From positions 1-7,476 of the forward strand of contig VHCR01000067.1 in NCBI GenBank assembly GCA_016871655.1: a stretch of 7,476 bases of DNA, in the 5' to 3' direction. The position numbers were made by a program, and so were the translations under genes. The notes under the pieces were generated by a model. The model searched no databases. It was not told where the DNA came from and saw nothing but the letters and a program-made list of their open reading frames with translations. This document shows, piece after piece, positions 1 through 4,433 of the stretch; position 1 is the first letter of the stretch; every line of letters begins with the position of its first letter. This stretch comes from Verrucomicrobiota bacterium. GTDB taxonomy: Bacteria; Verrucomicrobiota; Verrucomicrobiia; Chthoniobacterales; UBA6821.

Positions 1-543
1 TTTCTTCGCGTGAGGTGCGGCGTGCGCTTCGCCGAGTTCGAGATAACCGAAACTCGTCGAGGGATGATTTGGTTTAATCGAAAAAGTCAGTAACGCAGGA
101 TGCTCTGCCGCTGTGTGTGCCGCTTCCAAAAGTTGATGACGAAAAGTTTTCACGTCGTGAATCATCGCATCAGCAGGAAAAAGTCCAACGATGGCATTTT
201 TGTTTTGGCGCAGCGCGACAGCTGTTGCTAGAGAGGCTGCGGGTGCGGTGTCGCGCTTGGCGGGTTCTGCGATGATGTTTTTTTTGGGATGATTGGGAAG
301 AGCTGCAATTGTTGCACTGTGTTGCGCTTGATTGGTGAGGATAAAAATCTGCTCGGGCGGTACGATTGTTTCAAAGCGCTCAAGCGTCTGCTCAAGTAGC
401 GTTTTTTTTCCAAGCAATTTCAAAAGATGTTTTGGTGTGTGAATGCGACTGAGTGGCCAGAAGCGTTCGCCACTGCCGCCTGCCATGATGAAGATGAAGA
501 GGCGGTCGGAGTTTTCAGATTGGAAAGAGGGAGAAGCTGTCAT
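1..543 (-). CDS. manC: Mannose-1-phosphate guanylyltransferase (ManC-like), N-terminal part, runs off left edge
   Basis: This enzyme family makes GDP-mannose from mannose-1-phosphate and GTP in the cytoplasm, feeding polysaccharide and glycan synthesis. The 181 visible residues carry the nucleotidyltransferase Rossmann fold: the GTP-binding loop AGGSGERFWPLSR (residues 21-33), TPKHLLKLLG (36-45), EPAKRDTAPA (93-102, matching the family's EPxxRNTAPA), FPADAMI (122-128, metal-binding Asp125; the usual His after it is Ala) and PSTSFGYLELG (161-171, usually TGYGYI). The family is about 350-480 residues, so half or more is missing beyond base 1. I chose the ATG at 541-543 because it leaves a normal short lead before the first beta strand. 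No Shine-Dalgarno is seen there, and the frame stays open upstream to another ATG at 730-732 (separate entry). The gene lies downstream of valS on the same strand, separated by a repeat-filled gap of more than 400 bases. The family call is firm. Other sugar-phosphate nucleotidylyltransferases are less likely given the EPAKRDTAPA and WPLSR motifs. Confidence 0.88.
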   Translation of the reverse strand, partial: MTASPSFQSENSDRLFIFIMAGGSGERFWPLSRIHTPKHLLKLLGKKTLLEQTLERFETIVPPEQIFILTNQAQHSATIAALPNHPKKNIIAEPAKRDTAPAASLATAVALRQNKNAIVGLFPADAMIHDVKTFRHQLLEAAHTAAEHPALLTFSIKPNHPSTSFGYLELGEAHAAPHAKK

Positions 544-552
544 GAAAAAAGA

Positions 553-583
553 AGTAAAGAGTGAAAAGTTAAGGGTAAAGAGT
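553..583. repeat. Degenerate tandem tract with GTAAAGAGT units
   Basis: GTAAAGAGT occurs exactly at 554-562 and again at 575-583, a 21-base period, separated by GAAAAGTTAAGG-like sequence. The tract begins ten bases upstream of the manC ATG, so it forms the untranslated leader or, if the upstream ATG is used, coding sequence. It is a short simple repeat of unknown function, in style like the AGTTGAAGT tracts around 4289-4310. Confidence 0.55.
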
Positions 584-729
584 ATTTTGGCCTGGAATAG
601 CTCTTTTTTAAAAATTGTACAGAGAAGAAACCAGAATAAGGTCTTTGAGAAAGGCGAAAAGCAAGCCGCAAGTTTATGATTATAAATATGATTTGATAAA
701 AATTGAAAATTTCGATTTCCTGGTATCAA

Positions 730-743
730 CATAGCACCTCCTT
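730..743 (-). promoter_or_regulatory. Perfect Shine-Dalgarno with ATG, in frame with manC
   Basis: Reading the minus strand, AAGGAGGTG (743 to 735) is a full match to the usual 16S anti-Shine-Dalgarno, followed by CT and an ATG at 732-730. From that ATG the frame is open for 63 codons straight into the manC ATG at 543, and contains a hydrophobic patch TLFWFLLCTIF. Either manC is made with a 63-residue N-terminal extension, or the site is a chance or relict signal in the spacer. GGAGG lies only 4 bases from the ATG, which is short. The last part of the extension (KILFTLNFSLFTSFF) is encoded by the simple repeat tract at 553-583 and its flanks, which argues against it being conserved protein. 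Confidence 0.45.
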
Positions 744-829
744 CAACAAAACGCGTTCTAGGGCCATTTGTGAGCGTTTTTTTAGAAAGATTGGTTCAAA
801 AAACTGCTAAAGGATGGTATCTGAATACT

Positions 830-994
830 TATAGTGTATTAAATTGAAAAGGGCACGCGATAAGCTTGCTCTTTTTCCTTAGAACTGTGTTCTCCGATCT
901 CACGTTATCTTCGGATAGCGCTTCGATCTTCGGCCTTGTTCTAAGAAAAAATTTCAGCGCTTCTAACATGACCTTTTCAATTTAATACACTATA
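830..994. mobile_element. Palindromic MITE-like element with 23-bp perfect inverted ends
   Basis: The left end 830-852 (TATAGTGTATTAAATTGAAA then AGG) is an exact reverse complement of 972-994. Homology between the arms continues inward imperfectly: CTTAGAAC at 878-885 pairs with GTTCTAAG at 938-945, with T-rich and A-rich flanks also complementary. The 165-base unit could therefore fold as one long hairpin. At its centre 903-909 and 914-920 form a 7-bp stem around TTCG (one G-T pair). There is no coding capacity, so any movement would need a transposase supplied from elsewhere. The right arm overlaps the last codons and stop of valS. No clear target duplication is visible; ACTT at 827-830 and 997-1000 is too short and badly placed. 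The alternative is a structural palindromic repeat that is not transposed. The inverted repeat is certain; its mobile nature is inferred. Confidence 0.72.
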
Positions 995-3676
995 CAACTT
1001 CCCCAGCATTGCCTGCAGTGACTCAAGCCGCTCTTGCCAGCGGACTTCTCTCTCTCGATGTTCTTGGAGAATAGCGGCTGGAACTTTTTCGACGAAGGCG
1101 GGGTTATTCAGTTTAGTGCGGACTTTAAGGAGCTCGGCTTCCACATTTTTGATTTCGATGGTAAGGCGATTTTTTTCAGCAACGGGATCGATGAGGCCAG
1201 CGAGCGGAATCGTGATTGTACCAAGGTCAGTGATGACGGAGGCACTTTCTTTTGGCGGTGCTTCGTGGGAGATCGTGACATTTTTTCCGCGAGCAAGAGC
1301 CGAAAAAATTTCAAGTTGGTCGGGGCTCCACGATGTTATCTCATCTTTTGGAGTGATGAGAAAATCGACAGCTTGCTTTGCGTTGATCTTGCATTCGCTT
1401 CGCAAGTTTCGTGCAGCATGAATGGCGCTATAGAGCGCGAGGGTAGAATTTTTTGCAGACTCGATTTTTTCTGGAGAGAGATGCGCTAACAATTTTTCTT
1501 GAGGCGGTTGTGCGTAGAGCAAAAAGTCAGCGCGCTCTGCAAACCCAGATTTTTCCTTGAAACCGAGACGCTCCCAAAGTTCCTCCGTGATATGAGGCAT
1601 CAACGGATGAAGTAAATGCAAAAATCCTGCGAGGACAACGTCCATTGTTGAGAGTAAAGCAAATCGTTCTTTTTGTTTTTCACTTTCTTCAACTTCAACT
1701 TGTAACTTAAACTGCTGCGAAGCAGCCAGTGTCGGCTTTGCGGCTTCGATGAACCAATCGCAGTAATCGCCCCAGAAAAAATCGTAAAGCAATCCTGCGA
1801 TTTCTTGGAAGCGATATTCCGCGTAGGCTTTTTTCAATGCTCCATGCATCGTCTCAAATTGAGATAAGAGTGTGATGGCGATATCTGGCAATTCGTGCTC
1901 TGCAAGATTCGGATGAGGACTGCAGGTCCCCTGCATCTCACGAAAGCGCGCGGCATTCCAAACTTTATTCGCGAAATTGCGTCCTTCGACAATTTGTTGT
2001 TCATCAAAACGGATGTCCTGTCCTGTTGGAGCAATCCGCATCATGCCAAAGCGCAATCCATCCGCTCCGTAAGTTGCAATCAGGTCAAGCGGGTTAGGGG
2101 AGTTGCCAAGGCTCTTCGACATCTTGCGCCCTTGCTTGTCGCGGATGATGCCAGTGAAGTAGACATCGCGGAAAGGAAGTGCGTACGTGTATTCGAGACC
2201 AGCCATGATCATGCGGGCGACCCAAAAGAAAATAATGTCAGGACCGGTAACGAGAACGGATGTCGGATAAAATTTTTTCCGCGTTACCTCATCCATTGTT
2301 TCGTGCGCCCAAAGCCAAGAAGAGAACCAAGTGTCAAGCACGTCAGGATCTTGAATCCAGCCTTCGCCTGGAGATTCAAGTTGGACTTTGATTTCAGAGC
2401 GATCGGCTGAATGCCACGCAGGAATCTGATGTCCCCACCAAAGTTGACGGCTAATGCACCAGTCTTGAATATGTTCTAACCAGTGGTCGTAAACTTTTTC
2501 CCAGCGATCGGGAAAAAATCTCACTAAATGTTGTTGCACGGCAGCGCGAGCTTCTTTTGTTTTTGGATAACGCAAAAACCATTGCTCGCTCAAGCGAGGC
2601 TCAATGGGTACATCGGCGCGCTCGCTAAAGCCAACATTGTTTTCGTACGGCTCTTCTTTGACGAGCAAGCCGAGTTCGCGCAGCCGCTCTCCCGCTTTCA
2701 TGCGGGCCTCAAAGCGATCGAGGCCTGCGAATTCTTCTCCGGCAAATTCGTTGAGCGTTCCATCCGGATTCATCACATCGATGATCGGAAGTTGATGGCG
2801 TAAACCAATTTCGTAATCAACTTTGTCGTGAGCGGGAGTGACTTTGAGAATGCCAGTTCCAAAAGTCATCTCGACAGCTTCATCGCCAATGACCGGTATC
2901 TCTGCAAGAGGGCCTAGTGGACGATGAACATGTTTTCCGATGAGAGGCGCGTAGCGTGGATCATTCGGATTCACAGCCAGAGCCACATCGGCCATGATGG
3001 TTTCAGGGCGCGTGGTCGCAATTTCCAACCACGTTCCAGGTTGCTCGATGATTTCCAATTTGTAGTGATAAAGAATGCCTTTTTGTTTTTTTGGAATGAC
3101 CTCTTCATCGCTCAGCGCAGTCCGTGAGACGGGACACCAGTTGACCATTCGCTTGCCGCGATAGATCATTCCTTTTTGGTGGAGATCGATGAAAGTTTCT
3201 TGAACTTTTTTGGAATAAGCCTCATCCATTGTGAAACGTTCACGCTTCCAGTCGCAGGAGCAGCCGAGTCGTTGGAGTTGTTCGAGGATGATGCCACCAT
3301 GTTTTTTCTTCCACTCCCAAACTTTTTCAAGAAAAGCCGTGCGACCCAAATCATGACGTGTCTTTTTTTCTTCTTTGCGTAGTTGGCGTTCCACCACCGT
3401 CTGCGTGGCAATGCCAGCATGATCGGTGCCAGGCAACCAAAGAACTTCGTGGCCCGTCTGACGAGCCCGCCGAGCGAGAATATCTTGAAGCGTGTTGTTA
3501 AGAACGTGGCCTAGTGTGAGGACTCCTGTGACATTGGGAGGCGGCATCACAATGGAAAAAGCAGGAGCTGACGATTTTTCATCAGCATGAAAACAACCCG
3601 CATCGATCCAACGTTGATACCAGAGAGGTTCAACGTCGGTCGGTGTGTAGGCTTTGGAAAGTTCGGATAAAGACAT
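977..3676 (-). CDS. valS: Valyl-tRNA synthetase (ValRS)
   Basis: This cytoplasmic class Ia synthetase charges tRNA-Val with valine and edits mischarged threonine. The 899-residue length is normal for the family. In order it shows: PPPNVTG (45-51) leading into TLGH (54-57, the HIGH-box position with Thr for the first His); LPGTDHAGIATQ (81-92); the CP1 editing domain at about 200-345 with TTRPETIMAD (221-230) and TPAHDKVDYEIG (280-291); WCISRQLWWGHQIPAW (406-421); the catalytic KMSKS loop (518-522); an anticodon-binding helical domain (about 600-760); and a C-terminal coiled-coil arm (about 833-895) with NNPAFVEKVPAAIL. Residues 651-669 are encoded by a repeat-like hairpin sequence, and the final residues YSVLN plus the stop lie in the palindromic element's right arm. 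The ATG at 3674-3676 gives a normal N-terminus; no Shine-Dalgarno is visible. The gene is transcribed divergently from rpsO. Identity is certain. Confidence 0.98.
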   Translation of the reverse strand: MSLSELSKAYTPTDVEPLWYQRWIDAGCFHADEKSSAPAFSIVMPPPNVTGVLTLGHVLNNTLQDILARRARQTGHEVLWLPGTDHAGIATQTVVERQLRKEEKKTRHDLGRTAFLEKVWEWKKKHGGIILEQLQRLGCSCDWKRERFTMDEAYSKKVQETFIDLHQKGMIYRGKRMVNWCPVSRTALSDEEVIPKKQKGILYHYKLEIIEQPGTWLEIATTRPETIMADVALAVNPNDPRYAPLIGKHVHRPLGPLAEIPVIGDEAVEMTFGTGILKVTPAHDKVDYEIGLRHQLPIIDVMNPDGTLNEFAGEEFAGLDRFEARMKAGERLRELGLLVKEEPYENNVGFSERADVPIEPRLSEQWFLRYPKTKEARAAVQQHLVRFFPDRWEKVYDHWLEHIQDWCISRQLWWGHQIPAWHSADRSEIKVQLESPGEGWIQDPDVLDTWFSSWLWAHETMDEVTRKKFYPTSVLVTGPDIIFFWVARMIMAGLEYTYALPFRDVYFTGIIRDKQGRKMSKSLGNSPNPLDLIATYGADGLRFGMMRIAPTGQDIRFDEQQIVEGRNFANKVWNAARFREMQGTCSPHPNLAEHELPDIAITLLSQFETMHGALKKAYAEYRFQEIAGLLYDFFWGDYCDWFIEAAKPTLAASQQFKLQVEVEESEKQKERFALLSTMDVVLAGFLHLLHPLMPHITEELWERLGFKEKSGFAERADFLLYAQPPQEKLLAHLSPEKIESAKNSTLALYSAIHAARNLRSECKINAKQAVDFLITPKDEITSWSPDQLEIFSALARGKNVTISHEAPPKESASVITDLGTITIPLAGLIDPVAEKNRLTIEIKNVEAELLKVRTKLNNPAFVEKVPAAILQEHREREVRWQERLESLQAMLGKLYSVLN
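1686..1727 (-). repeat. Hairpin plus AGTTGAAGTT repeat inside valS
   Basis: On the minus strand GCTGCTTCGCAGC (a 5-bp stem around a TTC loop) is followed by AGTTTAAGTTACAAGTTGAAGTTGAAG. The rpsO-pnp gap, also read on the minus strand from 4414, gives GCTGTTTTGCAGC followed by AAGTTGAAGTTAA. The two match in hairpin, order and tail. In valS the copy is translated as AASQQFKLQVEVEE in a loop between the helical segments WFIEAAKPTL and FALLSTMDVVL, a position variable in length across ValRS proteins. Confidence 0.55.
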
Positions 3677-3695
3677 AATAGAAGTAAAGAAGATT

Positions 3696-3745
3696 AATTC
3701 ACAGGGATGGAAGCGAGAAGAAAAAATTCACACGGATGGAAGCGA
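3696..3745. repeat. Direct repeat, 21 bases, 29-base period
   Basis: AATTCACAGGGATGGAAGCG(A) at 3696-3716 and AATTCACACGGATGGAAGCG(A) at 3725-3745 differ at one base of 21. The second copy continues into the longer module that is inverted at 3885-3955. It is probably a partial duplication at the edge of the same repeat. Confidence 0.75.
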
Positions 3746-3955
3746 TGGAAGGGATAAGGAAGAAATAACGGGTAGCGAGTGGCGATTGGCGGAGGCTGAG
3801 AGAATATTTTTTTTAGGCTTAAATGGAATATCTTGAAATAAAAATTTCGGAAAATTAAATTTATCGCTTGATCTTGATAAACTCCCTATCCGCTACTCGC
3901 CACCCAGTACTTTTTATTTTCTTCATCCCTTTCATCCTTTCCATCTCTGTAAATT
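3725..3955. repeat. Diverged inverted repeat pair of a two-module repeat
   Basis: The left arm (about 3725-3789) contains GGATGGAAGCGATGGAAGGG, then AAGGAAGAAATA, then GGGTAGCGAGTGGCGATTGG. The reverse complement of the right arm (3955 down to 3885) reads GAGATGGAAAGGATGAAAGG, then GATGAAGAAAATA, then GGGTGGCGAGTAGCGGATAGG. Both modules occur in the same order with small gaps, so these are two copies of one repeat in opposite orientation around a roughly 95-base AT-rich spacer. Each module is itself an internally repeated purine-rich string. No coding potential or known insertion-sequence end is recognised. Confidence 0.72.
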
Positions 3956-4017
3956 CTTTCTTCTTGCCAAGATGATTCTTCTGTGCGACATTACTCGGCT
4001 ACAAAAATATATAGAAT

Positions 4018-4266
4018 ATGAATACAGATACCGCAGCACTTCGGCTGCATGAAAAAGACACCGGTAGCTCCGATGTCCAAATTATTAACTTAACTCAACG
4101 TATTGCTGCTCTCACAGAGCATTTGAAGAGTCATGCTAAGGATCACTCTTCCCGTCGTGGCTTGTTGGCCTTAGTGGCTCAGCGCCGTCGTCTTCTTGAT
4201 TATGTCAAGCGGACTGCTAATGAACGCTATCAAGTCTTGCTGCAGAAGTTACAACTAAGAAAGTAA
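4018..4266 (+). CDS. rpsO: 30S ribosomal protein S15
   Basis: S15 is a primary binder of 16S rRNA helices 20-22 in the central domain and helps contact the 50S subunit. The 82 residues show the family core: DTGSSDVQ (14-21), helix 2 with [16 protein letters not shown] (35-50, including the rRNA-binding DHxSRRGLL), [11 protein letters not shown] (55-65) and the final helix ending QLRK. The usual length is 88-89. The missing seven or so residues are all at the N-terminus, in the first helix. An in-frame TAG at 4012-4014, one codon before the ATG, rules out a longer start. No Shine-Dalgarno is visible; the leader is AT-rich (AAAAATATATAGAAT). It is followed 167 bases later by pnp, the usual partner gene. 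In other bacteria S15 represses its own translation; no such fold can be assigned here by eye. Confidence 0.97.
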   Translation: MNTDTAALRLHEKDTGSSDVQIINLTQRIAALTEHLKSHAKDHSSRRGLLALVAQRRRLLDYVKRTANERYQVLLQKLQLRK

Positions 4267-4316
4267 GCTGCTGCTCAATAGAATCATTAGTTGAAGTCTA
4301 AAGTTGAAGTTTTAAG

Positions 4317-4337
4317 TTTTGCTGGAATGCAGCAAAA
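4317..4337. repeat. Hairpin 1 in rpsO-pnp gap (8-bp stem)
   Basis: TTTTGCTG (4317-4324) pairs with CAGCAAAA (4330-4337) around the loop GAATG. In the plus direction it is followed by A-rich, not T-rich, sequence, so it is not a standard terminator for rpsO. Read on the minus strand it would be followed by AAAACTTAAAA, so it is not one there either. Confidence 0.7.
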
Positions 4338-4368
4338 ACAAAAATTTAACTACAGCTTATTCTGAACC

Positions 4369-4390
4369 AATTCTGCCGAAGGCAAGAATT
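4369..4390. repeat. Hairpin 2 in rpsO-pnp gap (9-bp stem, one bulge)
   Basis: AATTCTGCC (4369-4377) pairs with GGCA-A-GAATT (4381-4390) with A4385 bulged and a GAA loop. It lies between the two inverted AAGTTGAAGTT arms. Confidence 0.65.
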
Positions 4391-4399
4391 AACTTCAAC

Positions 4400-4416
4400 T
4401 TGCTGCAAAACAGCAA
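4400..4416 (+). promoter_or_regulatory. Hairpin 3 in the pnp leader, close to the start codon
   Basis: TTGCTG (4400-4405) pairs with CAGCAA (4411-4416) around CAAAA, ending 17 bases before the pnp ATG. In enterobacteria the pnp leader holds a stem-loop cut by RNase III and then recognised by PNPase for autoregulation. A stem here could play a similar part, but only the position suggests this. The TTTTT after it (4422-4426) could also make it a weak terminator or attenuator. Confidence 0.35.
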
Positions 4417-4433
4417 AAAACTTTTTATACACT

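Larger units (their letters stand above)
544..829. other. valS-manC spacer, left part
   Basis: No recognisable gene lies here. The stretch is AT-rich. It holds the degenerate tract at 553-583, the Shine-Dalgarno/ATG at 730-743, and on its right edge the palindromic element starting at 830. I looked for a sigma70-type promoter for manC on the minus strand. TTGAAC occurs at about 796-801, but no convincing -10 box sits at the right distance, so no promoter is called. Short plus-strand open frames here translate to low-complexity Lys/Ser/Glu-rich sequence from the repeats and resemble no known protein. Confidence 0.6.
3677..4017. other. Divergent valS/rpsO intergenic region, repeat-filled
   Basis: This 341-base gap must contain the start signals for both valS (leftward) and rpsO (rightward). 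Most of it is occupied by the inverted repeat pair at 3725-3955 and a short direct repeat at 3696-3745. The AT-rich centre (about 3801-3880) is the likeliest promoter area. TTGAAA at 3833-3838 with TTAAAT at 3855-3860 (16-base spacing) is a weak sigma70-like candidate facing rpsO, but I would not rely on it. The open frame crossing the left part on the plus strand is repeat-derived (it reads SDGRDKEEITGSEWRL) and is not considered a gene. Confidence 0.6.
4289..4416. repeat. Imperfect palindrome filling the rpsO-pnp gap
   Basis: AAGTTGAAGTT at 4301-4311 is an exact reverse complement of AACTTCAACTT at 4391-4401. AGTTGAAGT is also repeated directly at 4289-4297 and 4302-4310. Each arm carries its own CTG/CAG hairpin (4317-4337 and 4400-4416), and a third hairpin lies at 4369-4390. 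The arrangement looks like two copies of one hairpin-plus-tail repeat in opposite orientation. It sits in the rpsO-pnp transcript, so the fold would be present in the mRNA if the two genes are cotranscribed. Confidence 0.65.

Noticed and set aside
443..679. 78-codon plus-strand open frame reading KSEKLRVKS
   Set aside because: It begins antisense to manC and then translates the simple repeat tract at 553-583; there is no start signal or homology.
733..744. CACCTCC on the plus strand, like the 3' end of 16S rRNA
   Set aside because: No surrounding rRNA sequence is present; it is simply the complement of the minus-strand Shine-Dalgarno.
830..994. Palindrome as a standard Rho-independent terminator of valS
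   Set aside because: Neither strand has a T-tract directly after the inner stem; the flanks read GGAAAAAG or AAAAAATTTC.
827..1000. ACTT at both sides of the palindromic element as a target site duplication
   Set aside because: Four bases only, and the copies are not symmetric with respect to the inverted ends. A TA duplication cannot be told apart from the TATA at the element ends.
1895..2410. 171-codon plus-strand open frame inside valS, with others at 1034-1489 and 2528-2803
   Set aside because: They are shadows of the valS frame on the opposite strand, with no recognisable protein features.
3654..3836. 60-codon plus-strand open frame crossing the valS/rpsO gap
   Set aside because: Its sequence (TDGSDGRDKEEITGSEWRL) comes directly from the purine-rich repeats; no coding evidence.
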